A stretch of DNA of 64,000 nucleotides from Actinomycetota bacterium (lineage in GTDB: Bacteria; Actinomycetota; Actinomycetes; Mycobacteriales; Mycobacteriaceae), in assembly GCA_018268465.1 (NCBI GenBank), contig JAFDWN010000002.1, positions 283,154 to 347,153 on the forward strand, written 5' to 3'. A program made the position numbers and the translations under genes. The notes under the pieces are model-generated. The model searched no databases and was not told the DNA's origin. It saw only the letters and a list, made by a program, of their open reading frames with translations. The stretch's first letter is position 1. The number at the start of each line of letters is the position of its first letter. This document shows, piece by piece, positions 35,361 to 45,012 of the stretch.

Positions 35361-36923
35361 TCAGGCGGGACCGAGCGCGGGAAGTGTGATGTCGGCGACG
35401 CACGATGTGTCGACCTCGGTGCCGGGTTTGTCGAGGAACGCGTTCATGATCGCCCGGCCGCACGCCGAACCGGGCAGCACGCCGTGTCCGCTGCCGGGAA
35501 AGTGCACCACCACGGAGTTGGGCAGTCCCGGGGTCACGTTGTCCACCCAGGCCGGTGCGGTGCTCGAGTCGAACGTGCCGGAGAGAATCAGCGTGGGCAA
35601 CTCGCTGGACACCGGTGTGCGCGCGGCCGGGTCGGACCTGCCCACCCCCCACGCCCGGCACTCGTCGAAGATGTAGCTGGCCGTCGGCGTGACCCGCAGG
35701 ACGGCGTCGGGCAGTCCGGGCATCGCCGTCCGTGCGGCGGCCAGCGCCTGGTCCGGGGTGGTCCAGTTCGCCATCTCCTGGCAGTACGCACCGAGGGCCA
35801 GTCCGGAACCCAGCAGGCCGCGCTGTTCGGAGGGGATGTCGCCGGCGACGATCGCCTCGGCCGCGCGCGTCACGTCGCCGCGGGCGGCGTCGAAGATCGT
35901 GCGCGGGATCTCCGCCACCGTCGCGGCGTCGCGGGTCCAGTTCAGCACCAGCGGCACGAGTTTGAATCCGTCGACGGTGACCGGTACCCGCCGGCCGGTC
36001 GCATCTGTCACGGTGACATGGGCGGGTGACTGGTTCAAGGCCGTGACCGTTCTGACGAAGGTGGCCATCAGATCGGGATATGCTGCGGCACAGGCAGGTT
36101 CGGCAGAACATGCCTGCTCGATCGCGGTCAGCCCGCTGGCCGGAGCCTCCCACCAGCGGTCGACGATGTTGATGTCCGGCGGCACCACGGAGTCCAGCAC
36201 CACCGACCGGATGCCCTCGGGATGGTCGCGCATGAGCTGCTGGGCGAGGTCCGAACCGTATGACACCCCGTAGAGGTTCCATTCGTCGATGCCCAGTGCC
36301 ACCCGCAGGTCGGCGATGTCCGCGGCGTTCTCGAGGGTGTTGTAGGCCGAGAAATCCACGCCGGTGGGCGCCAGCCGCTCCCGGCAGGCGGCGACCGCCG
36401 CGGCGTCCAGGTCCGCGGTCGAGGGCTGCGCGTAGACCAGATCGATGGTACGGGAGGCGAATTCATCGGTTTCGGGACACGACAGGAAGGGGTCGCTGTG
36501 CACGGTGCCGCGCGGATTGACGAAGATGACGTCCCGGTCGGCGTTCATTCCCCCCGCGACCGCTCCCGGGGCGCTCAGGGTGCCCGCGCCGCCCGGCCCA
36601 CTGGCCAGGTAGACGATCGGGTCCGCTGCCGGCGTTCCGCTGACCGCTTTCACGCGGGCCACCAGGAGGCGAATCGTCCGGCCGTCCGGTGCATTCCGGT
36701 TCTCCGGGACGGTCAGGTATCCGCAGGTGTAGTTCGGCCCGAGGTCGCCCTCGGGAAGGCCGGGAAAGTTGGGCTGGGGGCACGGGGCGGACTCGTAGGT
36801 CGGCGCGTCTGACCGCGTCGCCTGCTCGTGCGGATCGGCGGGTCCACGACACGCCGTCATGGCCGCGGCGAGCAGACCCGCCAGGAACCAGGCGCATATC
36901 ACCCGAGGATTCCCGAAGCGCAT
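35361..36923 (-). CDS. Lipoprotein alpha/beta hydrolase (peptidase-like)
   Basis: A 520-residue exported hydrolase. The N-terminus is a lipoprotein signal with lipobox MTAC, lipidated Cys25. The catalytic fold shows the oxyanion segment ASGPGGAGT, the nucleophile elbow GVSYGSD (serine in the middle), and a TAP-like C-terminal region with LILSGTFDSSTAPAW and GSGHGVLPGSACG carrying the likely catalytic Asp and His. This is the tripeptidyl-aminopeptidase/proline iminopeptidase-like branch that in M. tuberculosis includes secreted proteases such as Rv2224c and Rv2672. It likely cleaves peptides or esters at the cell surface; the substrate is unknown. Confidence 0.83.
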   Translation of the reverse strand: MRFGNPRVICAWFLAGLLAAAMTACRGPADPHEQATRSDAPTYESAPCPQPNFPGLPEGDLGPNYTCGYLTVPENRNAPDGRTIRLLVARVKAVSGTPAADPIVYLASGPGGAGTLSAPGAVAGGMNADRDVIFVNPRGTVHSDPFLSCPETDEFASRTIDLVYAQPSTADLDAAAVAACRERLAPTGVDFSAYNTLENAADIADLRVALGIDEWNLYGVSYGSDLAQQLMRDHPEGIRSVVLDSVVPPDINIVDRWWEAPASGLTAIEQACSAEPACAAAYPDLMATFVRTVTALNQSPAHVTVTDATGRRVPVTVDGFKLVPLVLNWTRDAATVAEIPRTIFDAARGDVTRAAEAIVAGDIPSEQRGLLGSGLALGAYCQEMANWTTPDQALAAARTAMPGLPDAVLRVTPTASYIFDECRAWGVGRSDPAARTPVSSELPTLILSGTFDSSTAPAWVDNVTPGLPNSVVVHFPGSGHGVLPGSACGRAIMNAFLDKPGTEVDTSCVADITLPALGPA

Positions 36924-37051
36924 CGCCGTCGCCTTTCGCCGGGCGGGACCTGCTATCGGACTCTAGACCACGTATCCGGGCAAGAATCCGCGTTTCCCCG
37001 CGCCCGCCCGCAGTCGGCTGGAGTTCGACACCCCCTGGCGACCCGCCGGCG

Positions 37052-40000
37052 TCATACTCGACGGGCCGCCGCCAGTGCCGCGATCACCTCGGCACTGACC
37101 TGTGGACACCATCCGCGCGAACTGGGTACGCAGGTGGGTGGGGTGACCGGCTCGAGCATGCGCAGCATCTTCTCCAACGGCACGCCCTGCTTCTTGTTGA
37201 TCTCCAGGGTTTGGCCGTTGGGGCAGATGGTCGCGGGCCCGAGGCATGCGCCGGATCCGAGTCTGGTGGGTTCGAATGCGCACGGGACGATCTGTGACGT
37301 GTTGCCGTCGCCCATCCGCACGATCCGCAGCGTCGTTCCGTAGAAGAGCAGGCCTTCGGCGGTGCGGGTGACGAACAGGGTGGCGTAACCCAGTTGCAGG
37401 TTCGCGGGGTTATCGCTGTCGTTGTCGAGGCGCCATTGGTTGGCCGCCAGCCCGAGTGTGGACACCGTGAACTGCAGGCGCAGGGCACCCGCGGCGCCCG
37501 AGTCCCGAAATGCCTTCTCCAGGCGCGGTGCGCTCGGCGCCACCAACACCGCCTCTTCGTCGTCCTCGTCGATACCTCGCCACACCCGGTACTCCGCGGA
37601 CGGCCCCATGTCCACGATGCGCCAGGCCTCGGAGTCGGCGGTCTGCTGAATCGTCGCCGACGCCGACAGGTTGACCCCCTTTCCCCCGAAAAGGGTTCTC
37701 ACCTGCGCGATCTCATGGTCGCGGAGCAGCGCGGCGCAGTCATCGACGGCCGGGTCGCCCGCGGCGACGGTCACCGGCTCGGCGGCGGCCGTGAGTTCCG
37801 CGAGCACGTCCGGTGACGGCGCAATGGTGAACAGGTAGGTGCCCGCGATGCCCGCGGCGAGACTGACCGACACGGCGGCCGACTGGAGTTTCGCACCATC
37901 GAGCCGCGACCCGGTGAAGTCGGTGCCGTGCAGGTTGGCCTGGGACAGGTTGACGCCGTGGGTGAGGTCGGCCCCGGTGACGGTGCAGCCGATGAGGTTT
38001 GCCGCGGACAGGTTCACGCCGTAGAGCGCGGTGACGCCGATGCTGCTGTTGGCGAGGTTGGCGTGGGCGAAGTCGGCGTGGTCGAGGATGGCGCCGTCGA
38101 AGCGGACCCGGTTTCCGTACAGCTGTACACGCTCTGCGGTGACACCGCTGAGGTTGGCGTCGGTGAGGACGGCGTTGGGCAGGTATGCACCGGAGAGATC
38201 TGCCGCCACGGCCGGGCCCGACGCGATGAGGAACGTGGTGCCATCCGATGCGCTCCAGCGCAACACCGTGTAGGTCGCGCTGCCCGACCCGTCGCCGATC
38301 GACCAGTTCCGTTCCGGCACAGCCGTCGTGATCGTCACCGCCGGCCCTGACGGAATCGGGTGGCCGCATGCGGCGAAGACCAGGGCCGCACCGCTGACGT
38401 CGCCGGCCTTCAGCGCGGCCAGCAGCGCGATGTAGCTTCCCGTGTCGGCCTTGACGAGCCGGAACAGTTCGCTGAGCGTCCCCAGCCGCGCGCCGGTGAG
38501 GTCGGCATCCTTCAGTGATGCGCCGATCAGGTTGGCGCCGTGCAGCGCAGCGCTGCCGAGTTTGGCGCCGTCGAGCGCCGCCCGCGCCAGGCCCGCGTGT
38601 CTCATCCGGGCACCGATGAACTGCGCTGCAGTCTCGGACCGGTACGGGTTGATCCGGCTCAGGTCGGCGCGGGTGAGGTCGGCGCGGTCCAGGACGGCGT
38701 TGGTGAACGTCGCTCCGCGCAGCACGGTGCCGTTGGCGCCGTCGGGGCTCAGGTCCGCACCGGCGAGGCCGGCGCCGTCGAATCGGGTTGCTCGGCCGGC
38801 GTCCAGGACGACGAGGGATCTGACGCCTTCGACGGTCCTGGCCGCCACCGTGTAGCCGGCCTGCGAATCCGCCACCCACCACCACAGATCGGGCCGATTG
38901 GTCTCGACGGTGCAGTGGTCGGTGGTGAGGGGATGGCCGTGGGCGGCGAAGACGGCGGCAACCTTGGCTGCGGCGTTGCGTTTGAGCGCCGAAAAGAACG
39001 CGCTGTACTCGGGCTCGCCTGGGCGATCGTCGACGCGGAAGAGTTCGGCTGTCCCTTTCACGCCGCGCAGGACGGCTCCGTCGAGGGTGGCCCCGCGCAG
39101 ATCGACGGCGGTGAGGTCGGCGCCGGTCAGGTCCGCCCTGGACAGATCGGCGCCGGAGAGGTCCATGCCGGTGAGAATCGCGTTCTGCGCCTTGAGGGTC
39201 CGCAGGGCACCCGAGTCGATGGCGGTGCGAAGGTCTGTGATGGTCACGTCGGTGAGGTCCAGGCATGTCCATGTGGTGAAGATCGTGGCGATGACGTTGA
39301 CCGTCGCGCCTCGGAAGGACGTCCGGTTGGCGGGATCCGTCGAGAACACATGGTTGACGGCGAAGGCGGTCTTGGTCATATCGGTGTGGTCGAACCGCGC
39401 ACCGTCGAGACGGCTCGTCCCGAAGTGGGTCTGCTCCAGAGTTGCCCCGGTGAAGTCGGCCCGCGACAGCGTGCATCCGGTGAACGTGACCCGGTCCACC
39501 CTGGCACCGGCGAATGTCGCGCCGGTCAGATCACACGGTGTGCCATCCCCGGCCGTGGTGAATTCTGCCGCCCGGCCCGGCGCGCCGGCGGACAGCACCG
39601 CGTGGCGGAAGTCGGCGTCGCGCAGGGTCGCACCGTTGAATCGGGCGCCGGCGAGGTTCTGCCCGGCGAAGCTGACGCCGGTCAGCACGGTCCTGCCCGC
39701 GGTCAGCGCGCGGATGTCGTCGGGCCAGTCGACGATGGTGGCCCTGGTCAGGTCGATCGGCCCCCACGTGTCACCCAGTGTCCGGTAGGGGATCGTCGCC
39801 CCGGTGAACCGGGTGCGGCGGGCGGCGTCGGATCCGAATTTCGGCGCGGGACCGAATTGCGTTGTCGTGAGGTCACATCCGCTGAAGTCGGTGCCGTTGC
39901 CGATGGTGGCGCCGGTGAGGTCGGCGCCGGCCATACTCGTCACGCCCGCGAAACTTGCGCCCAGCAGGGTGGTGTCCTGCAGTTTCGCGGCGGTGAAGTC

Positions 40001-40075
40001 CGCGCCGGCGAATTTCATCCCGCTGAGATCGCGGCCGCGCAGATCGTAGGGAGGTTCTCCGTCCAGGGCCGGCAT
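37052..40075 (-). CDS. Large pentapeptide-repeat protein with three inserted domains
   Basis: A 1007-residue protein built mainly of A(D/N)LxG-type pentapeptide repeats (for example LSGADLSRADLTGADL and ANLIGASLKDADLTGARL), which fold as right-handed quadrilateral beta-helices. The repeat blocks are interrupted by three copies of an unrecognised domain of about 80-90 residues, at about 345-430, 545-630 and 775-855. Each has a helical start (ALKxxxAAxVFAAxGHP in copies 1 and 2), a W-x-(I/V)-x-D turn and a Y-T/R-V strand. The C-terminal 150 residues hold no repeats but have several cysteines. No signal peptide or membrane segment is seen. ATG 40075 overlaps the stop of the 1241-aa gene (TGATG) with GGGAG upstream; ATG 40102 is an alternative. 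Function unknown. Confidence 0.8.
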   Translation of the reverse strand: MPALDGEPPYDLRGRDLSGMKFAGADFTAAKLQDTTLLGASFAGVTSMAGADLTGATIGNGTDFSGCDLTTTQFGPAPKFGSDAARRTRFTGATIPYRTLGDTWGPIDLTRATIVDWPDDIRALTAGRTVLTGVSFAGQNLAGARFNGATLRDADFRHAVLSAGAPGRAAEFTTAGDGTPCDLTGATFAGARVDRVTFTGCTLSRADFTGATLEQTHFGTSRLDGARFDHTDMTKTAFAVNHVFSTDPANRTSFRGATVNVIATIFTTWTCLDLTDVTITDLRTAIDSGALRTLKAQNAILTGMDLSGADLSRADLTGADLTAVDLRGATLDGAVLRGVKGTAELFRVDDRPGEPEYSAFFSALKRNAAAKVAAVFAAHGHPLTTDHCTVETNRPDLWWWVADSQAGYTVAARTVEGVRSLVVLDAGRATRFDGAGLAGADLSPDGANGTVLRGATFTNAVLDRADLTRADLSRINPYRSETAAQFIGARMRHAGLARAALDGAKLGSAALHGANLIGASLKDADLTGARLGTLSELFRLVKADTGSYIALLAALKAGDVSGAALVFAACGHPIPSGPAVTITTAVPERNWSIGDGSGSATYTVLRWSASDGTTFLIASGPAVAADLSGAYLPNAVLTDANLSGVTAERVQLYGNRVRFDGAILDHADFAHANLANSSIGVTALYGVNLSAANLIGCTVTGADLTHGVNLSQANLHGTDFTGSRLDGAKLQSAAVSVSLAAGIAGTYLFTIAPSPDVLAELTAAAEPVTVAAGDPAVDDCAALLRDHEIAQVRTLFGGKGVNLSASATIQQTADSEAWRIVDMGPSAEYRVWRGIDEDDEEAVLVAPSAPRLEKAFRDSGAAGALRLQFTVSTLGLAANQWRLDNDSDNPANLQLGYATLFVTRTAEGLLFYGTTLRIVRMGDGNTSQIVPCAFEPTRLGSGACLGPATICPNGQTLEINKKQGVPLEKMLRMLEPVTPPTCVPSSRGWCPQVSAEVIAALAAARRV

Positions 40076-43000
40076 CAGGCTCCCGGATCGGGCGGGCTCC
40101 ATTGGCTCACCACGGGTTCGGCCCGCCCGGCCGGACCCTGCAACTGGTCGTAGTGCAGGGCGTACAGCGTGCGCGCCTGGTCCACCGCCATGCGCGCCGC
40201 CACGATCTGTCCCTGGTGGGCGGTGTCGTTGAGCGGCGTGCCGTCCGGGTTGTAGATGTCGAGGTGGTAGTCGGCCGGATTCGATCCGTTGTTCGCATAG
40301 GACTGGACGTACAGAAATCCCTTGCTCTCCACGGCCACGTCGAGGTAGGTGACGGGGGTCGTGACCGGTTTGAGGCGCATGACCGAAGTCAGGATGCGGC
40401 ATTTCAGTGTGCCGGCGTCACCCGCCTTGATCGAGAAACGCAGCGCGTTGGTCCGGTCGATCACCGCCCACTCGGCGCCTTTGGCCACGACGTCGATCGC
40501 CGGGGTGAAGCAGCGGTAGACGTCCACCTCCGACGGGTCGACGCCCTCGCCGTTGAGGCGGATGTCGTAGTTCACCCCGTTGGCGGGATCGGTCAGCAGC
40601 CAGATGCCCCGCGCGGTCGTCACGATGGCGGCACCCTCACCCAATGTCATTGCGTGGCGGTCGAACTGCGCCGCCAGGTCGGCGGTGACGGTTCCGGCGT
40701 CGAGCACCGCGGCCACGGCGCCGGGCATGCCGAATACGGGTGCCGCCAGATAGCGCGGGTTGTATCGCGACGGTGCGGTGTTCAGCACCGGGACCCGGGT
40801 CTGCAGCGCCTTGAGCAGCGCCGTCGACGCGGCGGCGTCGTCCAGCTGCGCGGCGAATTCGCCGGGCAGGTCGAAGGCCAGCGCGCCGGAAAAACACTGC
40901 ACGGGGTTGGCGTGGATGTCGAACGCCTGGATGCGCGCATTGCCCTGCTCCAGCACAAGGATGCGCCCATCGGATGAGATCGTCAGGGCGACAGGTTTTA
41001 TCAGCAGGCCCTCGCGCTCACCCGTGCCGCAGAACGGCAGCGCGACCGGCGCGGATTTGTCGGTGCAGCCCGCTTCGGGCAGCGTCAGGATCATCAGCTT
41101 GTCGTATTGCGTTGCGATGCCGGCCACGTAGCCGTCGGGATGCACCGCCATCGCGTTGAGATGGTCGACGCCGAACGCCCCCCAGCTCACCGTGGCGGCG
41201 TAGTCAAAGGTGCTTTCACCGTCGGTGAGGGTCACCGGCCGCAGGTGGGACAGTTTGGTCGCGGCGAACGTGCGGGTGTCGAGGTAGTAGCCGTGCTCGC
41301 CGTAGGCGATCGCCGGCCGGACCGAGAATCCCCGGGTGGGTGAGAGCATGCCCCGCCCGGGCTTGTCGAGGGTGGAGATGCTCTTGAACAGGAACATCTC
41401 GTCCGGGCCGGGTGTGGACGAATTGTCCACGGGCAGATTCTGATTGCGGGCCCGGTAGCAGTAGCCCAGCTTCTTGGCCTCGTCGCTGAGCGTGATGGCG
41501 ACCGGCTCTCGGACGTCTTGGCGGGCCAGCCCCGCGGCGGTGGTCGTAGGCACTTCCCGATTGCGCAACCAGACATAGGTTTTCGCCTCGGCGGAGTAGC
41601 CGAGCTTGGCGTAGAACTGATATCGGGTGTCCGGCACCAGGGGGATGGTCATCTCGGTGATCGCTCCGGTCAGCCGGCGCATATCGCCGTCGGTGGGCAC
41701 CGCGTCGATCCAGTCGCTGACCCACTGGCCGCACAGCCAGTTCTTGGCCGAATAGACGTTGGCGGTCACCTGGAACTGCTGTCCCTGCGCCGACGGCAGG
41801 GCGTCGCCGGTCGCCAGCGAGAACACCTGCCGGACAGGTTTGTCCCTGATGAATTCTGGGATCCGCCCCGAGCGGGTCAGGGTGAGGCCGCCCGGATAGC
41901 TGACCTGGATGACGTAGTGGTCGGCGAGTTTGGGCCAGATCGGCTGCTGGGTGTCGGTGCCTGCACTGCGCGCCGGGGTGAGGGTGACGTCGAGCGACAT
42001 CGACCGCCGTGCCTCGAGCTGATAAGTGGCGGGCGAGCAGCCCACTTCGATGCTGGTGGCGACCATGTCGGCGATGGCGCAGGCCACGCTGGCGACCTTC
42101 AGCGCCCAGCCCACGAACGGCGCGCTCTGCAGGATCTGCTGTTCGGTCAGGTAGGCGGCGATCTTGGTGCCCAGGAATTTCATGGCCGAGGAGAACACGA
42201 TCCCCGCGACGAATCGGCATGCGGCGACCAGGATCCGCTTGGCGGTCTGTTCGGCGCCGCGGGCGTCGACGTTATGGGCAAGCAGTTGCGTGAACGGGAT
42301 GGCGGAGACGGTGATCAGCGGCATCATGTTCGACGGGTTCTTGAAGACGTCGGTGTACCAGGTCGTGGACTTGACGCCCACCGACAGCAGGCTCAGCAGC
42401 GAGGGGATGCCGTAGCTGACCACGCAGGTGTACACCAGTCCCACCCGGTCGACGTCCATGTCCCAGTTGCCGTTTCCGAGCCCGCCGAGCATCACGTTGG
42501 CGCCGACGGCGCCCTTGGGTATCGGGAACGCCAGCGCCTCCGCATCCGCCCACACCGGGATGCCGAAGATCGTATTGCTCGGCCCGATGTGTTTGACGAA
42601 CTTCTTGCCGGCGTTGGGCTGGACCCACTGCCGGTGTTCGATGCTCATATCGTCGGGGAACTGCCCCGGCCACGTCTCGGGTTGTGTGATCACCGCGCCG
42701 TTGATGTCGACGAACTGGACGTAGGCGCCCAGCGTTCGCCCCGCCCAGTTCTTGACGCTGAACGTCAGCCAATTGGCGATGGGGTCGAAGTTGATCGTGT
42801 CGGCGCAGATCTCCAGGCCGAACGTCGAGGTCGTGTTGGCGACGGTCCAGCGGGCTTGCGCCGCTTCGCTGTTGGGTGCGGCCAGCACCGGTTCGCCGCT
42901 GCGGGCGATCTCGGTGACGGCGTGCTGGGTGGACCACTGCTGGCCCTTGAGCCAGGGCTGCTGTTTGAGAGCGGTACCCACGACCCGTACGACGGTGCCG

Positions 43001-43800
43001 AGTACCTCGTCGAGGCCCTCGGAGAGCCGGTGTTGCGGGATGACGGCGACGTCGTCCTCGCCGTCGACATCGGTGGTGGGCCAATGCACCGGAGTGCTCG
43101 TCTTGTCGGGCAGGTGGGTGTCGGGCGGCATCACGTTGCCCTCGAGGTCGGTCACGTAGGTGTTCTCGTACCAGGGATCGCTGCCCTCCGGCGGGTGGCC
43201 GGACAGATAGGACACCAGGTCGGTGAAGCAGGGCTGGACCGTGATGAGCTGTTTGGCGATCCGGACATGGGTGTCGGGGATCAGCGTCCCGATTTCGGGA
43301 TGTTGCATGATCATCGTCTGCGCCGTGTCGCGCAGGCTGATCACCGTGGCGGCGGCCACATGTAGCTCTTCGGCGTCGGCGTGGTCGGCGACGGACTGTA
43401 CGCCCAGATGGAGCAGAGAGCTGGGCGTCGGCAGTACGCCGTCGCGCCGCATCGCGCGGACCGCGCGGCGAACCGCGCCGGCGGGCGCGTGCTGGAACAC
43501 CACCGCGCTTTCGTCGCACACCGCGCCCCGGCGCGCCGACGGGTAGCCGACCCAGCAGAAGCTCACTGCGTCGTCGGCGAGCGACACGGTGTCGGCGAAG
43601 TGGCTGAGCCGGGCCAGCTGAGCTTCGGACAGCATGCCCAGTGCGGCATTGCGCGCGGCGTGTTCGCGCCGGGTCTGCGGGGTGTGGCGGGTGAGCCGAC
43701 GGTGGCCGCCGGGCGTCTTGAGGGTGAACTGCTGATCGGGTGCGAGGTGACCGAGGTGACCGAGGTCGAAGTGCAGGGTCACCACATCCAGTCCCGACAT
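40075..43800 (-). CDS. Giant protein of unknown family (1241 aa)
   Basis: A 1241-residue protein that I do not recognise. The N-terminal 230 residues are soluble and helical. Two hydrophobic segments stand near residues 525-553 (ILVAACRFVAGIVFSSAMKFL) and 566-590 (VGWALKVASVACAIADMVA), separated by a short loop, suggesting a membrane hairpin or a pore-forming helix pair. Residues about 600-760 are beta-rich. From about 860 on, segments such as MAVHPDGYVAGIATQYDKLMIL and LTISSDGRILVLEQGNARIQAF look like NHL or propeller blades. No signal peptide. ATG 43800 has GGGAGGG just upstream. It is translationally coupled to the pentapeptide-repeat gene, so the two products probably work together. Base composition does not obviously differ from neighbours. 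Confidence 0.8.
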   Translation of the reverse strand: MSGLDVVTLHFDLGHLGHLAPDQQFTLKTPGGHRRLTRHTPQTRREHAARNAALGMLSEAQLARLSHFADTVSLADDAVSFCWVGYPSARRGAVCDESAVVFQHAPAGAVRRAVRAMRRDGVLPTPSSLLHLGVQSVADHADAEELHVAAATVISLRDTAQTMIMQHPEIGTLIPDTHVRIAKQLITVQPCFTDLVSYLSGHPPEGSDPWYENTYVTDLEGNVMPPDTHLPDKTSTPVHWPTTDVDGEDDVAVIPQHRLSEGLDEVLGTVVRVVGTALKQQPWLKGQQWSTQHAVTEIARSGEPVLAAPNSEAAQARWTVANTTSTFGLEICADTINFDPIANWLTFSVKNWAGRTLGAYVQFVDINGAVITQPETWPGQFPDDMSIEHRQWVQPNAGKKFVKHIGPSNTIFGIPVWADAEALAFPIPKGAVGANVMLGGLGNGNWDMDVDRVGLVYTCVVSYGIPSLLSLLSVGVKSTTWYTDVFKNPSNMMPLITVSAIPFTQLLAHNVDARGAEQTAKRILVAACRFVAGIVFSSAMKFLGTKIAAYLTEQQILQSAPFVGWALKVASVACAIADMVATSIEVGCSPATYQLEARRSMSLDVTLTPARSAGTDTQQPIWPKLADHYVIQVSYPGGLTLTRSGRIPEFIRDKPVRQVFSLATGDALPSAQGQQFQVTANVYSAKNWLCGQWVSDWIDAVPTDGDMRRLTGAITEMTIPLVPDTRYQFYAKLGYSAEAKTYVWLRNREVPTTTAAGLARQDVREPVAITLSDEAKKLGYCYRARNQNLPVDNSSTPGPDEMFLFKSISTLDKPGRGMLSPTRGFSVRPAIAYGEHGYYLDTRTFAATKLSHLRPVTLTDGESTFDYAATVSWGAFGVDHLNAMAVHPDGYVAGIATQYDKLMILTLPEAGCTDKSAPVALPFCGTGEREGLLIKPVALTISSDGRILVLEQGNARIQAFDIHANPVQCFSGALAFDLPGEFAAQLDDAAASTALLKALQTRVPVLNTAPSRYNPRYLAAPVFGMPGAVAAVLDAGTVTADLAAQFDRHAMTLGEGAAIVTTARGIWLLTDPANGVNYDIRLNGEGVDPSEVDVYRCFTPAIDVVAKGAEWAVIDRTNALRFSIKAGDAGTLKCRILTSVMRLKPVTTPVTYLDVAVESKGFLYVQSYANNGSNPADYHLDIYNPDGTPLNDTAHQGQIVAARMAVDQARTLYALHYDQLQGPAGRAEPVVSQWSPPDPGA

Positions 43801-43993
43801 CGCCCGCCCTCCCCGGCGCCACAGCCGGACGAAACCCCTTTGATGCCAGTGGTTTCGCCGGTGTGACGCGCTGTTGCCGCGCCGCGCCGAACCGCGCGGC
43901 AGGGACTATGCTCTCACGGCGCGTTTGCCCGCGAGCCGAAAAGCGGCGATCTACCGCACCGGCGTTCGCGCCCCGTGCGCAACAGGCCGAACG

Positions 43994-44890
43994 TCACGCG
44001 CACCGCCGCGCCAGGCCGGCCCGGAGGAAGTCGATCAGCGCCGTCACCCGAACCGGGGTGCGATGGGCGCCGTCGAACAGCGCGACGACGTGCGCCTCGG
44101 GCGTCGCGACGTCGGCAAGCACCTGGACCAGTTCGCCGCGGCGGATGTGCGGCTCGACATGCCACTGCGACCTCATGGCCAGGCCCGCACCGGCGAGGCA
44201 CCAATCCGTCACGGCCATACCATCGTTGGACGCCAGCACACCGCGGACGGGAACGCCGACCTCTTTGCCGCCGACGAGGAATCGCCACGCCGACTCCCCT
44301 TCGTTCTCCCGGATCACCAGACAGCAGTGGTCTTTCAGATCGGCCAGCCGCTGCGGGATGCCGTGGGCAGCGAGGTAGCCGGGGGCGCCGACGACGATGC
44401 GGCGATTGGGCAGCAGCTGGCGGATCGCCAGCGCGGAGTCACGCACGCGCCCGATGTGCACAGCCACGTCGAAGCCGGGCAGCGACGCCGACAGCGGCAG
44501 GCTGGTCAACTCGAGCATGCACTCGACATCGGGGTGCTCCGAACGGAATTCGTGGATCAGCGGAGCAATGTGCAGCCGGCCGATGCCGATGGTACAGACA
44601 ACCCGGACCGGACCCGCCAAGTGCTTGGGATCGGCGGTGATGGAGTTCTCGAGGTCGCGAATCTGCTGGAGGATCTCCGCACCGCGCGCCCGGTACTCCC
44701 GCCCTTCCGGGGTCAGTTCCAGACCGCGCGAACCACGGTTGGCGAGTTGGGTGCCGAGTCGCTGTTCCAGGGATTTCAGGCGCCTGCTGACGATGGACAC
44801 CGACACGCCCCAATGCCGGGCGGCCTCCGTCAGGCTTCCGGCCGCCGCCAGCGTGGCGAAGAACTCCAGATCGTCGATCGCCGAAGCCAT
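43994..44890 (-). CDS. LysR-family transcription regulator
   Basis: A 298-residue regulator. The N-terminal winged helix reads LEFFATLAAAGSLTEAARHWGVSVSIVSRRLKSLEQRLG; the C-terminal effector domain begins near residue 90 (LAGPVRVVCTIGIGRLHIAPL). It resembles the DmlR/TtuA-type regulators that control malate or tartrate dehydrogenases. ATG 44890 has GGGAGGT seven bases upstream. It is divergent from the dehalogenase-MFS-dehydrogenase operon; one dyad overlaps the region before its own ribosome binding site, suggesting autoregulation as well as activation of the operon. Confidence 0.92.
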   Translation of the reverse strand: MASAIDDLEFFATLAAAGSLTEAARHWGVSVSIVSRRLKSLEQRLGTQLANRGSRGLELTPEGREYRARGAEILQQIRDLENSITADPKHLAGPVRVVCTIGIGRLHIAPLIHEFRSEHPDVECMLELTSLPLSASLPGFDVAVHIGRVRDSALAIRQLLPNRRIVVGAPGYLAAHGIPQRLADLKDHCCLVIRENEGESAWRFLVGGKEVGVPVRGVLASNDGMAVTDWCLAGAGLAMRSQWHVEPHIRRGELVQVLADVATPEAHVVALFDGAHRTPVRVTALIDFLRAGLARRCA

Positions 44891-44903
44891 CCACGGACCT
44901 CCC

Positions 44904-44918
44904 TTGCGCTCAGCGCAA
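44904..44918. promoter_or_regulatory. LysR-type operator (T-N11-A dyad)
   Basis: TTGCGCTCAGCGCAA is a perfect dyad (6-bp arms around TCA) and contains T-N11-A, the LysR-type recognition pattern. It lies 14-28 bp before the lysR start codon, abutting its ribosome binding site. Confidence 0.6.
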
Positions 44919-44943
44919 ATAGGGCTTGCACTTTTCGATCTTC

Positions 44944-44961
44944 TTTGCGACAGCGCGCAAA
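44944..44961. promoter_or_regulatory. Second dyad, lysR/dehalogenase region
   Basis: TTTGCG-N6-CGCAAA shares the TTGCG half-site with the first dyad 40 bp away and lies 52-69 bp upstream of the dehalogenase start. Together they form a typical two-site LysR control region. Confidence 0.5.
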
Positions 44962-45012
44962 CCTAGCATGACTCACATCACATCTCGCCGCCGTCGATTG
45001 AGGAGACCGGTC

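Noticed and set aside
40103-40402. Upstream extension of the pentapeptide-repeat gene
   Set aside because: The extra residues are Arg/Gly/His-rich and lie inside the end of the 1241-aa gene, whose frame carries regular protein sequence; the overlap start with ribosome binding site is preferred.
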